A DNA stretch of 64,000 nt from an uncultured Duncaniella sp. (GTDB lineage: Bacteria > Bacteroidota > Bacteroidia > Bacteroidales > Muribaculaceae), in assembly GCF_910577345.1 (NCBI RefSeq), contig NZ_CAJTMT010000004.1, positions 103,117 through 167,116 of the forward strand, written 5' to 3'. The stretch's first letter is position 1; each line of letters begins with the position of its first letter. Positions 19,662-27,058 of this stretch are shown here, in pieces. Under the pieces are notes generated by a model, which had not been told where the DNA came from, made no database searches, and saw only the letters and a program-made list of their open reading frames with translations. A program made the translations under genes and the position numbers.

Positions 19662-19828
19662 CTCCTCCTCTCATGATCTCCTCCTCCCATGATCTCCTCC
19701 TCCCATGATCTCATGATAGGTCTCATCCTCTTAAGCTATTTCTCCTTTTCTTAAGCTATTTCTCCTCCTCTTATGGCATTTCTGTTTCTTCTCCTCTTAT
19801 GACATTTCTGTTTTTTCTCCTCTTAAGA
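19662..19828 (+). repeat. Pyrimidine-rich degenerate tandem repeats
   Basis: Three head-to-tail copies of a 16-base unit, CTCCTCCTCCCATGAT with one change in the first copy, occupy 19662-19709 and are followed by a partial copy. Next comes a second family (about 19727-19828) of four longer units built on CTTAWGVCATTTCT-like and TCTCCT blocks. The plus strand is almost pure pyrimidine. No gene covers it. Together with the flanking bases this explains most of the gap between the rplQ terminator and the next small gene. Confidence 0.85.
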
Positions 19829-19962
19829 TGATCACCGAGCGGAATGAAGATTGCCTGTTAAGACTAATCTGTGAGATCGCACCTCGTGCATCTGAGTGAC
19901 TATCCTATTCCTCGATTGCAGGAGTGAAGATTGAATATACAAACAATAATGACTTGAATTTT

Positions 19963-20247
19963 ATGAGCCGTTTCACATCCGGTGAACGCCGGGGTTTGAT
20001 TGTCCTTATAGTGCTTTTGGGTGCTTTACCGCTGTGGCTTTGCATTAAGTCATTCTTCTTCGGAAGCTCCGGAAGTAAGGATGACGGCGTTGCAGTGCGA
20101 TTTGACACGCTTGCAGCGGTGCCTGATACTCTTATTGCCGATTCAGTGAATAAGCGTGTCAGAAGCCCGAAGAAAGCTGTTAAGACTAATGTAAAGAAGT
20201 CGAAACCCGCTGTAGCCCGCAACCCTTTGGATGATGTTGTGAATTGA
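19963..20247 (+). CDS. Small single-pass membrane protein of unknown function
   Basis: This 94-residue product is not recognised. It starts at the ATG at 19963 with MSRFTSGERRGLIVLIVLLG; an upstream in-frame GTG at 19924 could add 13 residues. Residues 10-30 form one hydrophobic membrane segment after a positively charged start, followed by a 60-residue soluble part that is rich in Lys and Val (SPKKAVKTNVKKSKPAVARN) and is probably disordered. The SGERRG-plus-membrane-segment start resembles the N termini of helix-hairpin-helix DNA-uptake-like proteins in Bacteroidetes, but no such domain follows, so it could be a truncated relative. No clear promoter or ribosome binding site was found. Confidence 0.55.
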   Translation: MSRFTSGERRGLIVLIVLLGALPLWLCIKSFFFGSSGSKDDGVAVRFDTLAAVPDTLIADSVNKRVRSPKKAVKTNVKKSKPAVARNPLDDVVN

Positions 20248-20279
20248 ACGAGAAACCCGCGCCGAAAGACTCCCTAACC

Positions 20280-20454
20280 AAATGGCAATTGGTAGATGTA
20301 GTCACCACTCCTTGCCAAATGGCAATTGGTAGGCTGCAGGTGATGTAGTCACCACTCTTACCGGATGAACTGTTAGGCTGCGAGGTGATGTAGTCACCTC
20401 TCCTTGCCGGATGAATTGGTATGCTGCGAGGCGATGTAGCCACCTCTCCTTGCC
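20280..20454 (+). repeat. 46-base tandem repeats, each with a hairpin
   Basis: Four units run head to tail: a short first copy of 37 bases (20280-20316) and three of exactly 46 bases (20317-20362, 20363-20408, 20409-20454). Each contains a palindrome around GTGATGTAGTCAC; in the third it is GAGGTGA-TGTAG-TCACCTC, and in the fourth both arms change together (GGCGATGTAGCC). Units end in CTCCTTGCC. There are no unique spacers, so it is not a CRISPR array. It lies between the small membrane protein and the structured element at 20497. Confidence 0.85.
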
Positions 20455-20496
20455 GGATGGCAACCTGAACGCTGCGAAGCAGCGGTGCGCTAATAG

Positions 20497-20561
20497 CCCC
20501 GCATCGAGCGGCACGGCAATGAAGCCCGTAGGGCGAAATTGCGTGCCGTGAAGGTGTGGGG
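20497..20561 (+). repeat. Long structured palindromic element
   Basis: Three stacked stems can be drawn: CCCCGCA with TGTGGGG (one G-T pair), GGCAC-G-GCAAT with ATTGC-GTGCC (one bulged G), and GCCC-GTA-GGGC at the tip. The whole hairpin is 65 bases. It has no T run, so it is not a normal terminator, and it directly follows the 46-base repeats. It looks like a REP-like dispersed element or a structured RNA, which only a genome search can settle. Confidence 0.6.
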
Positions 20562-20697
20562 TTATCGGTTGACACACAGAAATGGGCATCGAAGATGTCC
20601 GATAATATAATCGATGTCCGATAATATCATCGAGGTATAGACCCACAATCAACTCCGGCATTTATCGATGAATCGGTAAATGAATCTGTGGCGCAAT

Positions 20698-20735
20698 AAA
20701 AAAACGTTCCGGCTTGAAATCGTCAAGTCGGAACG
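20698..20735 (-). terminator. Intrinsic terminator of the MFS transporter gene
   Basis: A 13-bp stem with one G-T pair (20705-20717 with 20723-20735, five-base loop) is followed on the minus strand by seven T residues. It lies 25 bases after the stop codon of the permease gene. Confidence 0.85.
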
Positions 20736-20760
20736 CTTTATATGATTAGCGGGGTGCTTA

Positions 20761-22143
20761 TCAGAGGTTGAGCGCGTCGGGAGTCTCCTCGTCGACGGGA
20801 ATGTCGGTGTTGACGTTCTTGCTGCCTACGAGACCGTAGTAGAGAAGATAGGCCAGCATTGCTACAACGAGCCAGTAAGAGGCCATGTAACCGCTTGATT
20901 TTGCAATTGCGTTCTGGATGAGAGGCATGACACCACCACCGACAACCATCATCATGAAGATACCGGAAGCCTGCGCGGTGTATTTGCCGAGACCTTCGAC
21001 TGCAAGGTTGAAGATGCCACCCCACATGATGGAGGTGCAGAGGCCGCAGAGGATAAGGAGGAAGGCGCTGACGGGTACTTGTGCGCCACCTTCATAGAGG
21101 AATTCTGGAACAGGGAAGGTTGTTGTCTTCGGGATGAAGATAGCGAGGACGATAAGGATGATTGCAGTTGTCGACACGGCGATGAGCTGAGTGCGTGATG
21201 AAACCGAACCGCTGATGAATCCTGAAAGGGTACGTCCGATGAGCATGAAGAGCCAGTAGACGGCTACGATCGCACCGGCGATGGCTGATGCCTGTCCCTG
21301 CACACCTGCGCCGTTTGCGCTCTGGTCAGCGAGGTAGAAGTTGAGAGTGCCGGGGATACCGATTTCGATACCTACATAGAAGAAGATACCGACGACACCG
21401 AGGACTGTGTGGCGGAAATTCCAGGGTGAATGGGAATATTTGATTTTTTTACCGTTGCTGAGGTTGGGCTCGGGGATTGAAACGAAGCTCAGGATGACGA
21501 AAGCGACTGCGAAGATGCCGATACCGATGAAAAGGAGGGGATTGACGGCTCCTATCTGAGTCTGCTTACTGAGCACACCGATGAGCATACCGACGAAAAG
21601 CGGTGTAAGGGTGCCGGAAAGTGAATTGAGCGCGCCGCCGAACTGCAGGAGCTGGTTGCCCTTGTTGCCGCCGCCACCGAGAAGGTTGAGCATCGGGTTG
21701 ACAACGGTGTTGAGCATACATACGCAGAAACCGCAGATGAAGGCACCGAGAAGATAGATGAAGAAGTTGAGTGTGATGGGGAAGGTTGTCGCTACTCCCT
21801 CGGCATTTGTTGATGAGAAGGTGGTCACGACGCTTTCTGTTCCGACGAAGCTTGAGAGGAACTGAACGAAGAGACCGATGACTCCGACTGCGAGCGCCCA
21901 GAGTGCAGTCTTCTTGTAGCCGATGCGGACGAGCATGTTGCCGGCGGGAATACCCATGAAGAGGTAGGCAAGGAAGTTCATCATGTTGCCCATCATGCCG
22001 AGCACTGAGTTTCCTTCAAACTGATAGCCCCAGATTGTTCCGATAGGAGCTGCCAGGTTTGTCACGAATGAGATCATAGCGTAGATGAAGAACATCACCA
22101 CTATGGCTACTATCCGCGCATTGTTTTTAGCAGTAGTTTCCAT
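20761..22143 (-). CDS. MFS sugar permease, FucP/GluP-like
   Basis: A 460-residue inner-membrane transporter with about twelve hydrophobic segments. It resembles the FHS branch of the major facilitator superfamily (L-fucose and glucose/galactose proton symporters): the N terminus reads ARIVAIVVMFFIYAMISFVT, and the loop between segments two and three has NMLVRIGYKKTALW with the usual G-[YF]-[KR] turn. The family takes up monosaccharides with protons, but the substrate cannot be read from sequence. It is a single-gene unit with a -7 box at 22244 and a terminator at 20698. Transketolase across the gene-poor spacer would fit a sugar catabolism context, though it is on the other strand. Confidence 0.85.
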   Translation of the reverse strand: METTAKNNARIVAIVVMFFIYAMISFVTNLAAPIGTIWGYQFEGNSVLGMMGNMMNFLAYLFMGIPAGNMLVRIGYKKTALWALAVGVIGLFVQFLSSFVGTESVVTTFSSTNAEGVATTFPITLNFFIYLLGAFICGFCVCMLNTVVNPMLNLLGGGGNKGNQLLQFGGALNSLSGTLTPLFVGMLIGVLSKQTQIGAVNPLLFIGIGIFAVAFVILSFVSIPEPNLSNGKKIKYSHSPWNFRHTVLGVVGIFFYVGIEIGIPGTLNFYLADQSANGAGVQGQASAIAGAIVAVYWLFMLIGRTLSGFISGSVSSRTQLIAVSTTAIILIVLAIFIPKTTTFPVPEFLYEGGAQVPVSAFLLILCGLCTSIMWGGIFNLAVEGLGKYTAQASGIFMMMVVGGGVMPLIQNAIAKSSGYMASYWLVVAMLAYLLYYGLVGSKNVNTDIPVDEETPDALNL

Positions 22144-22243
22144 TACGTTGTTTAGGTAGAAAGATTTGTTAATTGATTAGTGAACTTAAATTTTTTACTT
22201 AGAATTGTTGATTACAAGGTAAGAAGTAAAACCTATGGTTCAG

Positions 22244-22251
22244 CAAAGATA
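22244..22251 (-). promoter_or_regulatory. Promoter -7 box for the MFS permease
   Basis: On the minus strand this reads TATCTTTG, a full match to TAnnTTTG, and it leaves a leader of about 95 bases. A -33 TTTG at the proper distance was not found. Confidence 0.6.
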
Positions 22252-23236
22252 ATGATTCTTTTTTGATTTTCGCGATAAAGGCTTCTGTTATTATCATTCA
22301 AAATTGACGAGAGGGAGACTTATTGTACTTTGCGGACCAAAAAGAGTCTGAAAATCCAAGTTTTTTCATGAAAAACGCCTTTGGAGAGGCTGTAATCACA
22401 TTTTTTTGAAAATTTTTAATCAAAAATGGTGGTTGTTTCGTCAACATTATTTATTTTTGTGTCGCAATTCTGTAGACGTTCGTCGTTGTGCCATCTACAG
22501 CCTGATTTAATCCCGGGTTAGTGGCCGGCTTCAGATAGTCTGACAATCTTGTAAAAAAAATAAACATCCTATTATATAGAAACTGCATAAAAACAACAAA
22601 CCGAAAAAATATAAATAATCTACAAAACTCGAAGGCAATTCATCCTGCCTGATTCAACAACTAATCTACTGAAACGGTCATTCCGCTATCATGAGGATTA
22701 TGCGGACTTTCAATATTTCCATCCCTATTTCCTTGACGATTTTCGGTAAGTTCAAGGCCGTGACATATATCCCATGCAGCCTGTCGTCTTCCGGATTTTG
22801 TCCACCTTCACCCATGAGTTGAGAAGAATGTTTAAATTTGCCACCGGTCTTTGTGACTGATATGGCATACTGTATCCGCTGCAACCGGTCCGATCGTCCG
22901 GGTGCTGTGTTACCCGAAGATATTTTTCCGATGAGGTGTCTGTCAGTCACATCGTCTGCGTGCATATTGCCCGACGGTGTGGATTGCGGAATGCTCGCTG
23001 CAAAAATGGACGCCTCTGTTTTTTGGGCTTCAACTTACGAGCATATAGGATGAGCGCTTTCGACATCGCCGTCCGAAGCCCCCTCCGTATTGTCGTTCTT
23101 CCCGCATCATGCACGAAGGCATGGTAAAAAAGGAAAAGACTGAAAATTTTGATTCCGCTGTAAAGCGGGATTAAAGCATAGGTGATAATCCTCTTTGTGA
23201 AAAGCGGTGCATCTATTATTTGTTACTATTGTGTGT
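22252..23236. other. Gene-poor region, no supported gene
   Basis: Nearly one kilobase without a convincing coding region. Open frames of 95 codons on the minus strand (22678-22965) and 71 on the plus strand (22838-23053) overlap each other and match nothing I recognise. The part near 22660-23130 has a higher GC content than the AT-rich flanks, as decayed coding DNA might. A TATTTTTG box at 22452-22459 on the plus strand precedes a CTGTAGA/TCTACAG inverted repeat (22470-22500) and an A-rich stretch. A CCGCT-GTAA-AGCGG hairpin lies near 23154-23167. Confidence 0.4.
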
Positions 23237-23272
23237 CGAATTCCTTGTCATCATGACAAGGAATTCGTTTTT
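23237..23272 (+). terminator. Perfect 13-bp hairpin with T run upstream of tkt
   Basis: CGAATTCCTTGTC pairs perfectly with GACAAGGAATTCG around a five-base loop, followed by five T residues. It is a strong intrinsic terminator for plus-strand transcripts, yet no plus-strand gene was recognised before it. It may end a small RNA or insulate the transketolase promoter. Confidence 0.8.
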
Positions 23273-23289
23273 AATTTGTATATTTGCCT

Positions 23290-23320
23290 CATATTAATAC
23301 GTATTTAAATCATATTAATA
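23290..23320 (+). promoter_or_regulatory. Direct repeats upstream of tkt, possible operator
   Basis: The decamer CATATTAATA occurs at 23290-23299 and again at 23311-23320, 21 bases apart start to start, which is two helical turns. The pair lies 30-60 bases upstream of the likely -7 box of transketolase, where an activator would bind. Confidence 0.4.
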
Positions 23321-23351
23321 GCCGTTTGCACTATTTCTGAGCAAATATCCT

Positions 23352-23359
23352 TATATTTG
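23352..23359 (+). promoter_or_regulatory. Likely -7 box of the transketolase promoter
   Basis: TATATTTG fits the -7 consensus. A TTTG at 23325-23328 lies 23 bases upstream, slightly more than the usual 19-21. A second TATATTTG at 23279-23286 might act as an alternative start. The leader from here would be about 65 bases. Confidence 0.55.
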
Positions 23360-23431
23360 TACTGCTAATCCTTAATAGATAACGATACCATTTTTAACCG
23401 AATCATTTATTCTAATAATACTTTATAATCA

Positions 23432-25465
23432 ATGAATCTGACAGCAGTTAACCGTGCGGCTGACAATATCCGTATTCTCGCCGCTTCTATGGTTGAAAAA
23501 GCAAAGTCCGGACATCCCGGCGGCGCCATGGGTGGCGCAGACTTTGTCAATGTACTTTACTCTCAATTTCTGATCACTGACCCGGACGACGGCAAGTGGC
23601 TTGGCCGTGACCGTTTCTTCCTCGATCCCGGCCACATGTCGCCCATGCTCTACAGTGTGCTTGCTCTCTTCGGTCACTATACAATGGCTGAGCTCGAACA
23701 GTTCCGCCAGTGGGGTTCGCCGACTCCCGGTCACCCCGAACTCCATCCCGAGCGTGGTGTCGAGAACACTTCCGGTCCTCTCGGCCAGGGCCACACAATG
23801 GCTGTCGGCTGTGCAATCGCAGAGCGTTTCATGACCGCCCGTTTCGGCGAGTGGATGAGCCACAAGACCTACGCTTTCATCTCCGACGGTGGTATTCAGG
23901 AAGAAATCTCGCAGGGCGCAGGCCGTCTTGCCGGTTATCTCGGTCTCCACAATCTCATCATGTTCTATGACAGCAACCGTGTGCAGCTCTCGACAATGGT
24001 CGATGCAGTTGACCGCGAGGATGTCGCTGCCAAGTATCGCGCATGGCACTGGAATGTGATTGAAATCAACGGTAATGATCCCGTGGAGATTGCCAACGCT
24101 ATCGTTGCTGCCCAGGGTGAGAAGGAGAAACCGACCCTCATCATCGGCCACACCGTGATGGGCAAGGGTGTTGTCAAGGCTGACGGTTCCAATTTCGAAG
24201 GCCAGTGCTCGACCCACGGTCAGCCCCTCAGCGCATCCGGCGCTGACTATGCTGCCACAATGAAGAATCTCGGTGCCGATCCCGAGAATCCCTGGGTTAT
24301 CTTCGACGATGTCAAGGCTCTCTACGATGCCCGTCGTCAGGAACTCCGCGAAATCGTGAAAGCAAAACGTGCCGAGCAGGCTGCCTGGGAGGCTGCAAAT
24401 CCCGAACTTGCAAAGGAACTCCACACATTCCTTGACAACAAGCTTCCTGAAATCGACTGGAAAGCCATTCCCCACAAGGCAAACATCGCTTCGCGGCAGG
24501 CTTCGGCCGATGTCCTCGGTGTACTCGCTGAGAAGGTCAACAACATGATTGTTTCGTCTGCCGACCTTGCAAACTCCGATAAGACCGACGCCTTCCTCAA
24601 GAAGACCCATCCCTTCACCAACGGTGACTTCTCGGGTGCATTCCTCCACGCAGGTGTATCTGAGCTTACAATGGCTGCGGTCATGAACGGTATCGTTCTC
24701 CACGGTGGTGTCATCGGTGCCTGCGGTACATTCTTCGTGTTCAGCGACTACATGAAGCCCGCTGTCCGCATGGCCGCTCTCATGGAGCTCCCCGTGAAGT
24801 ATATCTGGACACACGACGCATTCCGCGTTGGTGAGGATGGTCCTACCCACGAGCCCGTTGAGCAGGAAGCTCAGCTCCGTCTGATGGAAGAACTCCGCAA
24901 CTTCAACGGCGAACCCTCGATGCTCGTCCTCCGTCCTGCCGACGCAGCCGAGACTTCCGTTGCATGGGCAATGGCTATGGAGAACTTCAAGACTCCGTCG
25001 GCTCTCGTGCTTTCGCGCCAGAATCTTCCCGACCTTCCCGCTGCGTCAGGCGACCGTTTCGCTGAGGCAAATGCAGGTTGCCGCAAGGGTGGCTATACTG
25101 TTGTAGAGGCTGAGAACCCCGACGTGATTCTCGTTGCCAACGGTTCTGAAGTTTCACTCCTCTGCGAAGTTGCCGAGAAGCTCGCAGCTGAAGGCAAGAA
25201 GGCCCGTGTGGTTTCAGTTCCCTCGCTCGGTCTCTTCTTCCTCCAGGATGCCGACTACCGCAAGTCGGTGATGACTCCCGGTGTTCCCGCCTTCGGTCTC
25301 ACCGCCGGTCTTCCCTCGACACTCCGCGAGATTGTAGGTGCCGACGGTATGGTATTCGGTCTCGACCACTTCGGTGCTTCCGCTCCCTACAAGGTGCTTG
25401 ATGAGAAGTTCGGTTTCACAGCCGACCATGTCAAGGGTCTTGTTGATAAGTTCCTCGGAGCTTAA
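23432..25465 (+). CDS. tkt: Transketolase
   Basis: Transfers two-carbon ketol units in the non-oxidative pentose phosphate pathway, using thiamine diphosphate. The 677-residue protein has the N-terminal KSGHPGGAMGGADF (residues 25-38), the cofactor-binding region with FISDGGIQEEISQGAG near residues 149-164, and the pyrimidine-domain motif EDGPTHEPVEQEAQLRL near 470-486, plus a C-terminal domain. In the cofactor motif the usual GDGxxxEG is SDGGIQEE; the metal aspartate is kept. It appears to be a single-gene unit with its own promoter region. Bacteroides often has rpiB directly after tkt; here only a short promoter-hairpin unit follows. Confidence 0.95.
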   Translation: MNLTAVNRAADNIRILAASMVEKAKSGHPGGAMGGADFVNVLYSQFLITDPDDGKWLGRDRFFLDPGHMSPMLYSVLALFGHYTMAELEQFRQWGSPTPGHPELHPERGVENTSGPLGQGHTMAVGCAIAERFMTARFGEWMSHKTYAFISDGGIQEEISQGAGRLAGYLGLHNLIMFYDSNRVQLSTMVDAVDREDVAAKYRAWHWNVIEINGNDPVEIANAIVAAQGEKEKPTLIIGHTVMGKGVVKADGSNFEGQCSTHGQPLSASGADYAATMKNLGADPENPWVIFDDVKALYDARRQELREIVKAKRAEQAAWEAANPELAKELHTFLDNKLPEIDWKAIPHKANIASRQASADVLGVLAEKVNNMIVSSADLANSDKTDAFLKKTHPFTNGDFSGAFLHAGVSELTMAAVMNGIVLHGGVIGACGTFFVFSDYMKPAVRMAALMELPVKYIWTHDAFRVGEDGPTHEPVEQEAQLRLMEELRNFNGEPSMLVLRPADAAETSVAWAMAMENFKTPSALVLSRQNLPDLPAASGDRFAEANAGCRKGGYTVVEAENPDVILVANGSEVSLLCEVAEKLAAEGKKARVVSVPSLGLFFLQDADYRKSVMTPGVPAFGLTAGLPSTLREIVGADGMVFGLDHFGASAPYKVLDEKFGFTADHVKGLVDKFLGA

Positions 25466-25524
25466 TCAAAAATGACAAATTTTCGGTCAAATGACCGGAT
25501 GCTGTGAAGATAATCATTCGAAAT

Positions 25525-25556
25525 TTTGCAAAATGTGTAAAATTGTCATACCTTTG
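25525..25556 (+). promoter_or_regulatory. Well-formed promoter behind tkt with no gene after it
   Basis: TTTG (25525-25528) and TACCTTTG (25549-25556) are 20 bases apart, one of the best promoters in the window. Transcription would start near 25562, but the next plus-strand feature is a terminator about 40 bases later, so the transcript would be only about 80 bases. Confidence 0.65.
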
Positions 25557-25600
25557 CGCCCGATTTTGAAATTTATCTAACAGTAGTTTCTTTATAAAAA

Positions 25601-25641
25601 GCAGCCTGCATCCCATTCGAGATGCAGGCTGCTCCGTTTTT
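25601..25641 (+). terminator. Strong hairpin terminator, bidirectional
   Basis: A perfect 12-bp stem (GCAGCCTGCATC with GATGCAGGCTGC, eight-base loop) is followed by a T-rich tail. On the other strand the stem is also followed by T residues, so it can also end the convergent msrAB transcript. The tkt transcript should end here too. Confidence 0.85.
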
Positions 25642-25682
25642 GTTATCGGTTCCTATGGTCAATTACGGTCTGATTACTGTTC

Positions 25683-26666
25683 TCAGCTTTGTTCGATGAG
25701 CGGGATATAAGCTCCGTAGCCTGATTCGGCCATTTCATCGAGGGGAATGAAGCGGAGTGCGGCACTGTTGATGCAATATCTCAAACCTCCGCGATGTTTC
25801 GGCCCGTCGGGAAATACATGGCCGAGATGAGCGTCGCCGACGCGGCTTCTGACCTCCGTGCGCGTCATTCCGTGTGAGTTGTCGCTCTTTTCAATCAATA
25901 CGTTTTTGTCAATAGGCTTTGAGAAACTCGGCCAGCCGCATCCGGAGTCAAATTTGTCGGTTGACACGAAGAGTGGTTCGCCTGTTGTTATGTCGACGTA
26001 GATTCCTTTGCGATGATTGTCGAAGTATTCGTTGCGGTATGGCGGTTCGGTTGCGTTCTCGCGGGTGACGGCATACTGGATCGGATTCAGCCGTTCATGG
26101 AGCTCGCTGTCGGATGCTTTGGCGTAAGGTGACGGGTCGACAGATATGGACTTTGTCTGTCGGGCTTTGCGGGCTATTGCAAACAGTTGGGGATTGATGT
26201 GGCAGTAGCCTGTCGGATTTTTGTCGAGGTAGTCCTGATGGTATGGTTCTGCCGGATAGAAGTTCCGGATGGGCAGCACCTCTACGGCTATTGGAGCGGA
26301 GTAGAGCTGAGCCTCCTTTGCAAGTTCGGCGAGGGCTATCACCTGCTGCTCCGCGTTCGTGAAGTAGATTCCTGTTCGGTATTGAGTCCCGACATCGTTA
26401 CCTTGGCGGTTGACGGTGGTCGGGTCAATGGTCATCAGATAGAGCTGTATGAGGAATTGCAGGTTGATTTTAGAGGAGTCATAGTCCACGCGCACACATT
26501 CGGCAGCCTCTGTGCGGCCGGTGCATACCTCCTTGTATGATGGGTCGGGAACTATGCTGTTGGCATAGCCTGCGCAGGTCGCCGTCACTCCCTCGATTTG
26601 TTTGAAGAAGTGTTCGGTACCCCAGAAGCAGCCTCCGGCAAAATAGATGGTCTGGTTATTGTCCAT
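25683..26666 (-). CDS. msrAB: Fused peptide methionine sulfoxide reductase MsrA-MsrB
   Basis: Repairs oxidised methionine in proteins, MsrA acting on the S and MsrB on the R epimer. I take the ATG at 26666, giving 327 residues that begin MDNNQTIYFAGGCFWGTEHF with the MsrA catalytic Cys 13. The MsrB part begins after about residue 180 and has SGCGWPSFSKP, RSRVGDAHLGHVFPDGP and the catalytic Cys 298 in RYCINSAALRF. MsrB lacks the CxxC zinc sites, so it is the metal-free type. An upstream in-frame ATG at 26744 would add 26 residues without a good signal peptide and is less likely. No export signal is seen with the preferred start, so the enzyme should be cytoplasmic. Confidence 0.93.
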   Translation of the reverse strand: MDNNQTIYFAGGCFWGTEHFFKQIEGVTATCAGYANSIVPDPSYKEVCTGRTEAAECVRVDYDSSKINLQFLIQLYLMTIDPTTVNRQGNDVGTQYRTGIYFTNAEQQVIALAELAKEAQLYSAPIAVEVLPIRNFYPAEPYHQDYLDKNPTGYCHINPQLFAIARKARQTKSISVDPSPYAKASDSELHERLNPIQYAVTRENATEPPYRNEYFDNHRKGIYVDITTGEPLFVSTDKFDSGCGWPSFSKPIDKNVLIEKSDNSHGMTRTEVRSRVGDAHLGHVFPDGPKHRGGLRYCINSAALRFIPLDEMAESGYGAYIPLIEQS

Positions 26667-26964
26667 GATTTTGTGATTGTCTGTTAGGAGATGTTGAAAA
26701 AGGATTGAGGTGTGTCGGTTGACGGTGTTTAAACGTCTTGGCATCCCTTGTGGTTTAGGCTGTGTGCCCCACCTCGGTTATGGGTTATGGTATATAAGGG
26801 CACAAGCCGTAATTACGGTGCATTAAATCCGTCAACATCTGAAAAGGGTATAGAAAGACAGAAGGTCAGAAGATACAAAAAGATTAATTTCAGCAAATTA
26901 TACTTCTGTTGCTTTTGTTTATTTTGTTCTTTTGTATCTTATATGAACCTTGAACCATAAAAAG
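26667..26964. other. AT-rich spacer with an inverted repeat
   Basis: No supported gene. A 70-codon open frame at 26748-26960 looks accidental, with low-complexity Cys/Phe sequence at its end. An 11-base inverted repeat, AAGATACAAAA near 26871 and TTTTGTATCTT near 26931, spans about 70 bases and could fold into a long-looped stem. Confidence 0.4.
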
Positions 26965-27010
26965 ACATCGTGCCGTCCTTGAAATGAGTATCCTGTGGAC
27001 GACACGATGT
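26960..27010 (-). terminator. Terminator of the secreted-protein gene
   Basis: ACATCGTG-C-CGTCC (26965-26978) pairs with GGACG-A-CACGATGT (26997-27010) with one mismatch. On the minus strand it is followed by five T residues. It lies 49 bases after the stop of the gene at 27059. Confidence 0.8.
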
Positions 27011-27058
27011 ATTTTTATTTGTGTTGCCTGATATGGCTTAGAAGATTATAGCCTTGTT

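Noticed and set aside
20280..20454. Possible CRISPR array
   Set aside because: The units are contiguous 46-base repeats without unique spacers, and there are no cas genes in the window.
22678..22965. A 95-codon minus-strand frame in the gene-poor region
   Set aside because: No recognised motif, no promoter or ribosome binding context, and it overlaps an equally weak plus-strand frame. Kept only as part of the spacer description.
23429..24850. A 473-codon open frame on the minus strand opposite transketolase
   Set aside because: It lies entirely antisense to a clearly conserved gene, and its Cys/His/Gly-rich, repetitive composition is the mirror of biased codon use in tkt. No family resemblance.
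26748..26960. A 70-codon plus-strand frame after msrAB
   Set aside because: Lies in AT-rich DNA with an inverted repeat, has no family resemblance and a low-complexity end.
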